Assembly: GCF_004117055.1 (NCBI RefSeq)
Contig: NZ_CP026363.1
Coordinates: 2,720,001 to 2,784,000, forward strand
Origin: Brevibacillus agri
GTDB lineage: Bacteria; Bacillota; Bacilli; Brevibacillales; Brevibacillaceae
DNA: 64,000 nt
Reading direction: 5' to 3'
Within the stretch, counting starts at the first letter, position 1. Each line of letters begins with the position of its first letter. Both the position numbers and the translations under genes were made by a program. Shown one piece after another: positions 43,150 to 50,610 of the stretch. The notes under the pieces are model-generated. The model did not search any database, had not been told where the DNA came from, and was given only the letters and a program-made list of their open reading frames with translations.

Positions 43150-44340
43150 TTGTCTAACCAGTTTACCACAGACTTAATCGGCCTTCCATCGTTTCAACTT
43201 TCCCATTGGGACAAAACGACTGAAACCGATTGGGTAGTGACTCTCACTCCCAATCCAGCCTCTCATCTGTGTCCTCTCTGCCTGAAAGAGAGCACCAATC
43301 ATGCTCGCCCAGGGTACCGTCTTCTTCGTCACCGCTTTATTCCTTCATGGGGTACTGTCTGGGTACGTGTTCCTGTATATCGACAACGTTGCCACGATTG
43401 CCAGATCACCTGGACTCTCGAATGGGATGGAATTCCCTATCGAGGAACGGCTACTTTTGCGTTTCGTCAAATGGCCGTTGAGTTGTGTCAGAAGAGGGAT
43501 TTGCTTAGCGTTTCCAAACAACTCGGAATCTGCTATACGACATTGGAACGGTGGTATTACCAACTGGCTCCTCAGCTTCTCGCTAAGCCCCAAGATCATC
43601 TTACGCCTACTATGGTCTGTCTGGACGAGTTTGCTCTCCAAAAAGGACACAAGTACGGTGTCAACCTCATGGATGCACAAAGCGGGCATATCTGGCAGGT
43701 TACAGAAGGGCGTTCACGTGAGCAGGTTCGTCAGGCTCTCATGAACTGGCCCTTTGCTACGCCTCCACAGGTTGTTGTGACAGACTTGGCTCCTGGAATG
43801 GCTGAGACGGTTCACGGTGTTTGGAAGGATGCCACGGTAGTAGCGGACAAGTTCCACGTCATTCAACTCTTCTCCAAATCGTTAGAAGCTGCTCGTAAAC
43901 GTACCCGTTCGCGGGGAACTCATCGCCGGGGTAGACATGAACAACGTCTGCTCCACACACCTCCTGATAAACTGAAACCTGAGGAACAGGAGGAATTGAA
44001 AGCCTGGTTCGCTCAAGATCCCCATTTGGAACGCCTTTACAACGCTCTTCAGCACATGAGAACGGTATATGCAGCTCAGACAGAAGAGTCGGGAAAAGAA
44101 GCACTCCAACAATGGATAACCGAGCACCTCACATCTCCCACCTCTGCCGTCCGTTCGATTGCAAAAACAATCGTTCAATGGCGACAGTCGGTTCAGAATT
44201 ATTTTTCGTTTCGAGTTACAAATGCTCCGATTGAAGGGACACACAACAAAGTGAAAGTCATCAAGCGACGAGCCTATGGGTATCGCAACATCGAGCGGTT
44301 CAAGATTCGAATTCGGCTGGAGTGTAAACCAGCCATATAA
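43150..44340 (+). CDS. ISL3-family transposase
   Basis: 396-residue DDE transposase. A zinc ribbon CPLC...CHDC lies at about 41-82, a helix-turn-helix LLSVSKQLGICYTTLERWYY at about 118-137, and the catalytic D/D/E at VCLDEFALQKGHKY near 157, VVTDLAPGM near 210 and APIEGTHNKVKVIKRRAYGY near 362. The start is TTG with AGGAGG 9 nt upstream. Full length, no frameshift. Confidence 0.93.
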   Translation: MSNQFTTDLIGLPSFQLSHWDKTTETDWVVTLTPNPASHLCPLCLKESTNHARPGYRLLRHRFIPSWGTVWVRVPVYRQRCHDCQITWTLEWDGIPYRGTATFAFRQMAVELCQKRDLLSVSKQLGICYTTLERWYYQLAPQLLAKPQDHLTPTMVCLDEFALQKGHKYGVNLMDAQSGHIWQVTEGRSREQVRQALMNWPFATPPQVVVTDLAPGMAETVHGVWKDATVVADKFHVIQLFSKSLEAARKRTRSRGTHRRGRHEQRLLHTPPDKLKPEEQEELKAWFAQDPHLERLYNALQHMRTVYAAQTEESGKEALQQWITEHLTSPTSAVRSIAKTIVQWRQSVQNYFSFRVTNAPIEGTHNKVKVIKRRAYGYRNIERFKIRIRLECKPAI

Positions 44341-44368
44341 AAAAGTGAAAAACTACGCTAGAGGAAGA

Positions 44369-44394
44369 TCAAGCACGTTTAATGGTGAAGAGCT
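44369..44394. repeat. Right terminal inverted repeat of the IS
   Basis: Its complement, AGCTCTTCACCAT..., pairs with the left end at 43052-43077 over 18 of 26 positions. It is followed at once by the second TGAATAAG. Confidence 0.7.
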
Positions 44395-44475
44395 TGAATA
44401 AGGATTATTTTCTATTTTTTGTAAAGGGTACAAAATCAAAAAGATAACATTGTTTCTTATAGGAAAGGAACCTTT

Positions 44476-44949
44476 ATGAACCCGCAACTAAAACAACTCC
44501 TGCTCCACTTCGACGACGCAGCCGAATGGTATGCCCCGAAAGACTTCGATTACCGAAAAGAAATGCAGCAAGTAAAAATGGTAAAAGCCCGCTTGGAAGC
44601 TGAAACAGACAACCGTTTCGAACTGGACGACTGCGTACAGGACGCCTCGTTTTTCGCAGAGATGTACATCCTGGAAAAAAGCCAACACGATGCGAAAGCG
44701 AGCGGGGGAAGCTATGCGATGTGCTACGAGCTGGCGATCCGCTTTTCGGCCTTTGGACGGTTCGTGACGATCCTTGGTGCTTTTGACGAGACGGGAAAGC
44801 AACCAGACATGAACCGCATCATCGCCACGCTGCAGGAGAACGGCTACCGCTACATCCCCGCAGACGAGCTGAACACCTTGTACGATGGGAAAAATCAAGC
44901 GATGATCGGCGAATACACCTGGTGGAACCGATTTTTCGACTACTTGTAA
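44476..44949 (+). CDS. Hypothetical protein
   Basis: 157 residues, soluble, acidic, with no signal peptide. The middle reads LDDCVQDASFFAEMYILEK and LAIRFSAFGRFVTILGAFDE, an alpha/beta pattern ending EYTWWNRFFDYL. I do not recognise the family; the layout recalls small cytosolic immunity-like proteins, but nothing here proves that. AGGAAAGGAACC precedes the ATG. The upstream AT-rich region was interrupted by the IS, whose right end is 81 nt away, so native regulation may be altered. Confidence 0.6.
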   Translation: MNPQLKQLLLHFDDAAEWYAPKDFDYRKEMQQVKMVKARLEAETDNRFELDDCVQDASFFAEMYILEKSQHDAKASGGSYAMCYELAIRFSAFGRFVTILGAFDETGKQPDMNRIIATLQENGYRYIPADELNTLYDGKNQAMIGEYTWWNRFFDYL

Positions 44950-45462
44950 CAGCCGCATCCTTCTTTTGCCCGCCGCTTTGGACGAACCATTTTTGTCTAG
45001 CGGGGCTTAACCTATCCGATCCACGTACATTCAGTTCGCCCGGCATGCCGAAACAATCGTTATCTCGCTTCCGACCGGCCTATCTGGCTGTACCATGCTC
45101 AAGCCAATGGAAGCTGAGAGGGCAGTTCCCCCGCCTAAACAGCGAGTGGCGGAACAGTTTGGATGTACTCGCCACGCTGGCAAAATAAGAGAAACGCTAG
45201 CAACTCCCGTGAAAAAGATTAACCTCACCTAACTTTGGTCAGGAGACAGCAAATAGAGAAGCAAAGTATAGTAAAGGTACCCGAAAGGAAAATCCTCCCT
45301 TTCCGTTGATGGACGCCATTGTCGATGAAAATCGCCCTCCTGATGGCGTGGCCTTTGTGGAAGCTCCATTTCTCCGCGCAGTTTTCGCAAAGATAGCGGG
45401 CTTCATCAAAGATTCGGTCAAAAGAACGAATGCATCCTCTCGCCCGTTTGCCGTCAACTGCC

Positions 45463-45490
45463 CCTTGAGTTGCTTGAGGGGTATTTTTTA
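45463..45490 (+). terminator. Terminator-like hairpin, plus strand
   Basis: Stem CCCCTTGAG/CTTGAGGGG (two G-U pairs) followed by TATTTTTT. No obvious gene upstream on this strand. Confidence 0.5.
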
Positions 45491-45497
45491 TGAAAAC

Positions 45498-45530
45498 GGC
45501 TCCTTGTTCGCTAAGCTTGAACAAGGAGCC
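45498..45530 (-). terminator. Terminator of the FusB-type gene
   Basis: Perfect 12-bp stem GGCTCCTTGTTC/GAACAAGGAGCC with a nine-base loop, followed on the minus strand by GTTTTC; 33 nt past the stop. Confidence 0.65.
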
Positions 45531-45563
45531 GCCACTGTTTTTCGCGCATGATCGTGTTTCTGC

Positions 45564-46202
45564 TCATTTGACCATCGTAGCCAGAAAATCATGCAGTTTT
45601 TCCAGCGAACGAATATTTTGATTGCAAGTGACGCTGTCTTGACACAAGTAGTTTCCTTTTTTCAAATACGTGCCGTTGCCCGCCCCCCGCGCTTCCAGGA
45701 CGAACATGCCGATGTCGGTAATTTTGTTGCAGATCGCACAAATCCCTTTTTTGGGCAGGGGAGTAAAAACGCCGTGAATGCCGATCAGCTTGTCAGGGTA
45801 GTAGGCGATAATGTACTTTTTGTCTGCCCCGCTGTCGAACCAGCTTACATACGACGTTTCGGCATACGGGATTTCCGCTGTCGCAGGCGGCTTGAGCTTC
45901 TTGACCTTCGGGAACATTTTTTTGATCGCTTGCTCGGTCAAAGCGGGAAAAGGGATGATATACGGCGAGAGCCGCAGCAAAAACTGTTTGGCTTCGTTCT
46001 TTTCCTTGATGGCTGCGAGTGGCGCAAGCAGTTGTTTTTGTTCCTCTGTCATGCCGGGGAAGAGCTGGAACACGGATTCCTGGGCGATTTCTTTGCGGGC
46101 CCGGATGACGTTAGGGTCTGTGCTGCTTGTGTATGCGTTCAACAAGGTTTGCACCTGTGCTTTGATGAAGTGATAGTGGTGGGGTGAAATAAATGGTTGC
46201 AT
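45564..46202 (-). CDS. FusB/FusC-type EF-G-binding protein
   Basis: 212 residues. An N-terminal helical bundle (about 1-85) is followed by the C-terminal treble-clef zinc finger of FusB proteins: CAICNK near 153, MFVLEARGAGNGTYLKKGNY near 165-184 and C-x5-C near 186-192. FusB/C bind EF-G and free it from the ribosome, giving fusidic acid resistance in staphylococci. Chromosomal relatives like this may serve translation recovery; resistance is not shown. AAGGAGGA stands before the ATG. Confidence 0.85.
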   Translation of the reverse strand: MQPFISPHHYHFIKAQVQTLLNAYTSSTDPNVIRARKEIAQESVFQLFPGMTEEQKQLLAPLAAIKEKNEAKQFLLRLSPYIIPFPALTEQAIKKMFPKVKKLKPPATAEIPYAETSYVSWFDSGADKKYIIAYYPDKLIGIHGVFTPLPKKGICAICNKITDIGMFVLEARGAGNGTYLKKGNYLCQDSVTCNQNIRSLEKLHDFLATMVK

Positions 46203-46334
46203 CTTTCTGGTTCCTCCTTGCAGCGTACTCCGTCAGGCGTGAGGAGTTGTGATGGTGTTTGTACCTTCTACTGTAAAAGGAGCGGAGTGCGCTGCAAAGG
46301 GAAAGAACGATTGTAAAAAGAACTCGGCATAGGA

Positions 46335-46370
46335 AAAGCACTGACCGTCTCGTGGACGCGCCAGTGCTTT
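46335..46370 (-). terminator. Terminator after the CD3324-like gene
   Basis: Stem AAAGCACTG/CAGTGCTTT with an 18-nt loop, reading into TTTTCC on the minus strand, just past the stop at 46374. Confidence 0.65.
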
Positions 46371-46373
46371 TGT

Positions 46374-46637
46374 CTATTTGGCATACACAATCTTTTTGAT
46401 CGTTTCCGTCGAGAGAAAGTACTGCTCGGCCAGCTCCTGGATGGAGGCGCCTTCGCGAAAAGCGTTGCGGATCGCGCTGTTGCGTTCATCCAACTGTTTT
46501 CTGCCGCCGGTCCGGGTCCCCCATTTGTGATGGGCCGTCTTCGGTTTCGGAATGTAGATGATTTCTCCCTGCACGTACTTTTGGATTTCTGCGATCAAGG
46601 TTTCTGGCAGCATGCTGGCTGCATTCACATATTTCAT
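46374..46637 (-). CDS. CD3324 family protein
   Basis: 87 residues. It starts MKYVNAASMLPETLIAEIQK, then GEIIYIPKPK and a C-terminal resolvase-like helix-turn-helix IQELAEQYFLSTETIKKIV (about 65-83). This is the CD3324 family, small putative DNA-binding proteins of unknown role. AAGGAG stands 7 nt before the ATG at 46637; a longer frame has no site. Confidence 0.8.
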   Translation of the reverse strand: MKYVNAASMLPETLIAEIQKYVQGEIIYIPKPKTAHHKWGTRTGGRKQLDERNSAIRNAFREGASIQELAEQYFLSTETIKKIVYAK

Positions 46638-46979
46638 TTCCGCTCGCTCCTTATTTTTGAAGTGAAAAATAAGGGGCAAAGCCAGGAAATAAGAAATGAG
46701 ATACGTTAGAGAAGGCGATGAATTGTCTAAACGACTGTCCACCTCATGCAAAGTATCGCCTTATTCCCAGGCTTTGCATGAGACGCTGCAGTATCTGGCA
46801 AACCAATTCCATTCACCAACCACACACCCCCTCGTTCGCGTTTTCTCCCTGCGCGCCGCCAAGTGCCCGCGCAGTAGTTCCCATTATAAATCATCTGTCC
46901 GCCATTTGCACCGCGGCTCTGGCGATTTTTTCGCCACGCGCGCGCCGTCCGCCTATGCGACAAAGGAGCGGGGGACTCT
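46638..46979. other. Intergenic, nothing recognised
   Basis: 340 nt between two leftward genes. Short frames are unsupported; no clear promoter, repeat or hairpin was seen. Confidence 0.45.
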
Positions 46980-47546
46980 TTACCTGGTCACAAGAGTGCG
47001 GAGCTGTTCTTCCGTCCACTTTTCCACATCCAGCAGCGCCTGGTATGGATCGTCTCCCGGAATGTTAAAATAGGAGGCAAAAGCAGGTTCGGTTTTCAGG
47101 CCGTCTTGCTTGAGCTGGCGGATGGCGCGGAGGGCGTCAGCGCCACCGAGCAGCAGCAAACGGTGCTCGACGACCATGTGCCGATACGCATTTTGCTGTT
47201 CGACCGGGCGCGGTTGGGCAAACAGCTCAAACCAGAAGCCGCAGGCAAAAAACGCAATCAGGCAGGTGGGCACGCCTTGCACGAGCAGACGAGCTTCCTC
47301 GTAGCCTTCATACGCCGCATACGAAGCGCGGACGACGTCGGCAAACTGCTCGAGGTCGTGGCACTCGCAAATAATGTCCAGATCGCTGTCCGCAATGTCG
47401 ATGTCCAGAGGGATCGTACCTGCGAGCACGGGATCGAACGCTTGCAGCCGCTGCATGACCGCGGATTGGGCGATGGCCTGGCCCGCAGCTTTTTGTTTCG
47501 GTGTCCCGTTGTGCAAATAAGAGAGGTCGCGCCAGTTTCGCGTCAT
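46980..47546 (-). CDS. DUF4269 nucleotidyltransferase-like protein
   Basis: 188 residues. The core LAGTIPLDIDIADSDLDIIC (about 42-61) is the DUF4269 signature and resembles the GS...DxD site of minimal nucleotidyltransferases, with further acidic residues in CECHD. The rest is helical, with NAYRHMVVEHRLLLL near 119. Biochemical role unknown. The gene runs leftward and diverges from the DUF456 gene. Confidence 0.8.
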   Translation of the reverse strand: MTRNWRDLSYLHNGTPKQKAAGQAIAQSAVMQRLQAFDPVLAGTIPLDIDIADSDLDIICECHDLEQFADVVRASYAAYEGYEEARLLVQGVPTCLIAFFACGFWFELFAQPRPVEQQNAYRHMVVEHRLLLLGGADALRAIRQLKQDGLKTEPAFASYFNIPGDDPYQALLDVEKWTEEQLRTLVTR

Positions 47547-47673
47547 AGTAACCCTCCGCTTTCGTTAAAATAGGCAGGTACTCCTCGCAGACGGCCTCAC
47601 GGATTCGCAAAAGAAGAGTGCAACTTCAATCGGCTTTTTCTCGTATTACCTATGTGAGAGGAGTGCATAGAGA

Positions 47674-48159
47674 ATGGATATTGTTCTTTGGATTATCGTG
47701 TTGGTGCTTTTCGCGCTAAGTATCGCCGGTATATTTTTGCCAGTACTACCCGATACGATTTTACTGTGGGCAGGCTTTTTGCTCTACCACTTTTTCATAG
47801 CCGATCCGGGAGCGGGGTTGCCAGCGTCTTTCTGGTGGGGGATGGTGGTGCTCAGTATCTTGCTGTACGGTGCGGATTTGTTGACCAACATGTTTTTCGT
47901 GAAAAAGTACGGCGGCTCCAAATGGTCTTCGGTGGCTGCGGCCGTAGGGATTGTTCTCGGAATCTTCGTGTTCCCGCCGTTCGGGATGCTGATTATGCCG
48001 TTCGTGCTCGTGGTGCTGGTGGAGTTGCTCGTGCAAAAGCAGCCGATAGAGAAAGCGGTAAAGGCAGGCTTTGGCTCGCTGATCGGCTTTTTGGGAAGCG
48101 CAGTTGTCAAAGTCGTGTTGCAGGTGAGCATGATCGTCTGGTTTTTCCTTGCCAGATAA
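47674..48159 (+). CDS. DUF456 membrane protein (YqgC-like)
   Basis: 161 residues with four or five membrane helices. GIFLPVLPDTILLWAGFLLY (about 19-38) and the Gly-rich GIVLGIFVFPPFGMLIMPF (about 92-110) are the duplicated DUF456 motif. No function is known. AGAGGAG lies 9 nt before the ATG. Its terminator is shared with convergent lexA. Confidence 0.85.
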   Translation: MDIVLWIIVLVLFALSIAGIFLPVLPDTILLWAGFLLYHFFIADPGAGLPASFWWGMVVLSILLYGADLLTNMFFVKKYGGSKWSSVAAAVGIVLGIFVFPPFGMLIMPFVLVVLVELLVQKQPIEKAVKAGFGSLIGFLGSAVVKVVLQVSMIVWFFLAR

Positions 48160-48176
48160 ATATAATGATAGAGACG

Positions 48177-48205
48177 AAAAAGGACAGCGGAGGCTGTCCT
48201 TTTTT
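48177..48205. terminator. Bidirectional terminator between DUF456 and lexA
   Basis: Stem AGGACAGC/GCTGTCCT with a four-base loop, flanked by AAAA and TTTTT. Confidence 0.85.
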
Positions 48206-48220
48206 CATGCGCTGGAACGA

Positions 48221-48844
48221 TTAGTGGATGAGGCGATAGACGCCAATGACTTTTCCGAGAATGGTGACGTTGTCCAAAATGATCGGTTCCATCGTCGCGT
48301 TTTCCGGCTGGAGGCGGAAGTGGTTCTTCTCTTTGAAAAAGCGCTTGACGGTCGCTTCGTCTTCTTCTGTCATGGCGACGACGATATCGCCGTTGTTGGC
48401 GACGTGCTGCTGGCGCACGATTACGTAGTCGCCGTCCAGGATACCGGCGTCGATCATGCTGTTCCCGGAAATCCGCAGCATGTACACCTTGTCTGAAGTC
48501 ACGATATTTTCTGGAAGCGGGAAGTACTCTTCGACGTCCTCAATCGCGGTAATCGGCTGCCCGGCGGTTACTTTCCCGATGACGGGAACGCGAACGACAG
48601 AGTCCTCGAAGTTGTCCTGGAAGCGGTCTTCCTCAGACAGCAGTTCGATGGCGCGAGGCTTGGTAGGGTCGCGGCGGATCAGCCCTTTCTTTTCCAAGCG
48701 CGCCAGATGACCGTGCACAGTAGAGCTGGAGGCAAGTCCGACAGCTTCGCCGATTTCGCGGACGGATGGAGGATAGCCTTTGTCCCGGACTTCCTTGCGA
48801 ATAAATTCGATTATGGCTTGTTGTCTGCTGGATAATTTTGACAT
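48221..48844 (-). CDS. lexA: SOS repressor LexA
   Basis: 207 residues. The winged helix lies at 1-70 (DNA-contact segment [20 protein letters not shown]). The self-cleavage site is [12 protein letters not shown] (Ala-Gly near 91-92), the catalytic serine is in [11 protein letters not shown] near 127 and the lysine in [11 protein letters not shown] near 167. RecA filaments trigger its cleavage after DNA damage. AGGGGTG precedes the ATG. Two LexA-type boxes overlap its own promoter. yneA is divergent, the Bacillus arrangement. Confidence 0.97.
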   Translation of the reverse strand: MSKLSSRQQAIIEFIRKEVRDKGYPPSVREIGEAVGLASSSTVHGHLARLEKKGLIRRDPTKPRAIELLSEEDRFQDNFEDSVVRVPVIGKVTAGQPITAIEDVEEYFPLPENIVTSDKVYMLRISGNSMIDAGILDGDYVIVRQQHVANNGDIVVAMTEEDEATVKRFFKEKNHFRLQPENATMEPIILDNVTILGKVIGVYRLIH

Positions 48845-48865
48845 AGAGAGACACCCCTGATTTCT

Positions 48866-48879
48866 CGAACATGTTTTCC
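48866..48879 (-). promoter_or_regulatory. LexA box near the lexA start site
   Basis: CGAACATGTTTTCC, left half perfect and right half degenerate against CGAACRNRYGTTYG, covering the predicted lexA transcript start. Confidence 0.5.
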
Positions 48880-48882
48880 TAT

Positions 48883-48911
48883 ATTATACCATGGGAGCTT
48901 GCGTTCGACAA
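48883..48911 (-). promoter_or_regulatory. lexA promoter
   Basis: Read leftward: -35 TTGTCG, 17-nt spacer, -10 TATAAT preceded by TGG (extended -10). LexA boxes lie at both ends. Confidence 0.7.
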
Positions 48912-48922
48912 ACATAAGTTCG
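48909..48922 (-). promoter_or_regulatory. LexA box over the lexA -35
   Basis: CAAACATAAGTTCG matches CGAACRNRYGTTYG at all but two positions and overlaps the -35 element, fitting autorepression. Confidence 0.65.
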
Positions 48923-49035
48923 ATTTTGATGCGAACAGGAATTTTTGACAGGGTAAATGCATTTGATTCGACAGCATCGGCCAAATCTCGAAAAAAGCGC
49001 GGGCGGGCGGCCGGAGCCGTAAGTTGCAGCCGTTC

Positions 49036-49250
49036 CATTGTAATAGAGCCGGGCTAACTCCAAGTCGGCAAACAGTTCCATCGTCGCGGAGCCGGGCTTA
49101 CGTCGAGCCACAAGCCGCTCCATCGTCGCGGAGCCGGGCTTACGTCGAGCCAAAAGCCGCTCCACTGTCGCAGAGTCGAGCTCACGTCAAACCGCCAGCC
49201 GCTCCAGTACCGAAGAGCCGAGCTTACGTCAAGCCACAAACCGCACCAAC
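49036..49250. repeat. 42-bp tandem repeat between lexA and yneA
   Basis: Five head-to-tail copies with starts at about 49036, 49079, 49121, 49163 and 49205, and a partial sixth at 49247. The period is 42 bp (43 for the first). Central copies are nearly identical over GGAGCCGGGCTTACGTCGAG; outer copies have diverged. Frames stay open because 42 is a multiple of 3, but no ribosome binding site or known protein is seen. Confidence 0.9.
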
Positions 49251-49400
49251 GCGGCACACTTGGACTTCTGTTCAGGTAGCAAGCAACCAGCTAGAAACGA
49301 GCTAAATCCACCCCAATAGAGTCGCCCGGCAGCGTCATCCGAAGCAAAAACGGCTGCGCACAGCAGCTCCGCGCGAATTTGCGAGACGGCGGTTTTTGTA

Positions 49401-49430
49401 TTGACATGAACATATGTTCTCATTTATGAT
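49401..49430 (+). promoter_or_regulatory. yneA promoter
   Basis: TTGACA (49401-49406) and TATGAT (49425-49430) with 18-nt spacing; a LexA box fills most of the spacer. Confidence 0.75.
49407..49420 (+). promoter_or_regulatory. LexA box in the yneA promoter
   Basis: TGAACATATGTTCT, palindromic and matching 12 of 14 positions of CGAACRNRYGTTYG, between -35 and -10. Confidence 0.85.
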
Positions 49431-49446
49431 AGGGATACGAACTTAT

Positions 49447-49460
49447 AGAACGTATGTTTG
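49447..49460 (+). promoter_or_regulatory. Second LexA box of yneA
   Basis: AGAACGTATGTTTG, one mismatch to the LexA consensus, about 10 nt past the predicted transcript start and just before the ribosome binding site. Confidence 0.8.
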
Positions 49461-49474
49461 CAGGGGGTCATATT

Positions 49475-49816
49475 ATGAATGCCATGTCTATCCATAACCG
49501 TTTCGAGAAAAAGCAGCCTCGCCGCGTCCGTTTGGGCATCACGAGAGGACAAGCTATTTTGTTTTTGCTGACGTTCTCTCTCTTTTTTTACTTGCTTACC
49601 GAACTGGTGTTTGCCTCTTCTGCGCATAAAGAGCCGCTAAAAGGAAAAGAAGTGACCGTTCGCTCCGGCGACAGTCTTTGGACGATTGCTGTGCGCCATC
49701 ATCATTCGGAAAAGGTGGATGTGCGCGATCTGATTTTCGATATCAAAATGGCGAACAACCTCGACAGCAATCTCATTTATCCGGGGCAGACCTTGTTCAT
49801 CCCGGAAACGGACTGA
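49475..49816 (+). CDS. yneA: SOS cell-division inhibitor YneA
   Basis: 113 residues. Basic N terminus, one membrane helix (about 28-46, AILFLLTFSLFFYLLTELVF) and a C-terminal LysM domain (VTVRSGDSLWTIAVRHH near 60-76, ending YPGQTLFIPE). YneA delays division during the SOS response in B. subtilis. The ATG at 49475 follows CAGGGGG; the earlier ATG at 49454 lies within the LexA box. The usual downstream yneB resolvase gene is missing and ynzC follows directly. Confidence 0.92.
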   Translation: MNAMSIHNRFEKKQPRRVRLGITRGQAILFLLTFSLFFYLLTELVFASSAHKEPLKGKEVTVRSGDSLWTIAVRHHHSEKVDVRDLIFDIKMANNLDSNLIYPGQTLFIPETD

Positions 49817-49908
49817 TTCGAGCACTTGCCCGCCATCCGCTCTCTTGCCAGTTCCGACTGATATGATATAATAAAGCGGCATTACTACAGAGTGGGAGGA
49901 ACCGGAAC

Positions 49909-50106
49909 GTGGTATCTGACGCGGAAATTAAACGAATCAACGAACTGGTCAAGAAATCTCGCGAGGTTGGCTTGACTGACGAGGAAAAGCAGGAGCAAAA
50001 AGCTCTGCGCCAAAAGTACATCGATGCGGTCAAGATGTCGCTTCGAGCGAATCTGGATTCCATCCGCTATGTGGAAGATCTTGAGGAAAATCGTCCAAAA
50101 CAGTAA
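49909..50106 (+). CDS. ynzC: DUF896 protein YnzC
   Basis: 65 residues, two long helices (RINELVKKSREVGLTDEEKQ and LRQKYIDAVKMSLRANLDSI), the DUF896 pattern. In B. subtilis ynzC is in the LexA-controlled yneA operon; its function is unknown. It begins with GTG after GTGGGAGGAACC. A weak terminator-like stretch does not separate it from yneA, so SOS induction by readthrough is plausible. Confidence 0.92.
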   Translation: MVSDAEIKRINELVKKSREVGLTDEEKQEQKALRQKYIDAVKMSLRANLDSIRYVEDLEENRPKQ

Positions 50107-50128
50107 ACTTACTTGTATTGATACGGCA

Positions 50129-50161
50129 GACATCCTTGCTTGACGCTCGGGTGTCTTTTTG
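50129..50161 (+). terminator. Terminator after ynzC
   Basis: Stem AGACATCC/GGGTGTCT with a 13-nt loop followed by TTTTTG. Confidence 0.65.
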
Positions 50162-50205
50162 TTCCTGACGACATCTGCCAGTTTTGCAATTGAGGAGGGG
50201 GACCA

Positions 50206-50571
50206 ATGGCATGGGTGGCTGTAGCGGTTGGGGGAGCAGTCGGCTCGTTGCTTCGTTATGTGCTGGCGCTGGTTGCCAATCAGCCGGGCTGGCCTGTAGG
50301 CACGTGGCTGGCGAACATCATTGGCTCGTTTGCCATCGGCGTTTTGTTTGTGATCGGCAAGGAGCGGGGAGGCTTCTCGCCTGAGCTGTATCTTTTGTTT
50401 ACGACAGGTATTATGGGCGGATTCACGACGTTTTCCACATTTTCGCTGGAAGTGGTTTCGTTCTGGGGAGGGGGACAATGGCTGCGCGGGCTCGTTTACG
50501 CCCTGCTCAGTATCGTGGTCGGCCTGCTCTCTTGTGCCGCGGGAATCTGGCTTGCCAGACAAATGCAATAA
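50206..50571 (+). CDS. crcB: Fluoride channel CrcB/FluC
   Basis: 121 residues, four membrane helices. GGAVGSLLRY (9-18), GTWLANIIGSFAIG (32-45) with the conserved Asn, and GIMGGFTTFSTFSLE (68-82) carrying the Phe-box and Thr/Ser track. FluC proteins work as antiparallel dimers exporting fluoride. A single gene implies a homodimer, whereas many Bacillales have a crcB1-crcB2 pair. GAGGAGGGG precedes the ATG. No fluoride riboswitch was recognised upstream. Confidence 0.93.
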   Translation: MAWVAVAVGGAVGSLLRYVLALVANQPGWPVGTWLANIIGSFAIGVLFVIGKERGGFSPELYLLFTTGIMGGFTTFSTFSLEVVSFWGGGQWLRGLVYALLSIVVGLLSCAAGIWLARQMQ

Positions 50572-50610
50572 CGACCATCACATTGATAAAAGACGAGAGG
50601 GGGGATGGGT

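Larger units (their letters stand above)
43052..44394 (+). mobile_element. ISL3-family insertion sequence, complete
   Basis: 1343-bp element with one transposase gene, imperfect terminal inverted repeats of about 26 bp (18 identities; core TCACCAT and CGTGCT) at 43052-43077 and 44369-44394, and 8-bp direct repeats outside. It appears intact and potentially mobile. It sits in the intergenic region between two divergent genes. Confidence 0.85.
44950..45563. other. Intergenic, no gene supported
   Basis: About 610 nt. Short frames exist on both strands near 45225-45550 but lack good ribosome binding sites and run through the hairpins at 45463-45530. Apart from those two hairpins nothing recognisable is present; it may be a gene remnant. 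Confidence 0.5.

Noticed and set aside
45225..45524. 99-codon minus-strand frame with a CxxC pair
   Set aside because: Runs through a terminator hairpin and has no convincing start; kept only as possible remnant.
49036..49250. CRISPR array
   Set aside because: The 42-bp units are contiguous with no unique spacers, and no cas gene is present.
49024..49305. Repeat-encoded protein with 14-residue units
   Set aside because: Frames are open on both strands because the period is a multiple of 3; no start signal or known repeat family.
50107..50205. Fluoride riboswitch before crcB
   Set aside because: The short gap holds only the ynzC terminator and the crcB ribosome binding site; the conserved pseudoknot core is not seen.
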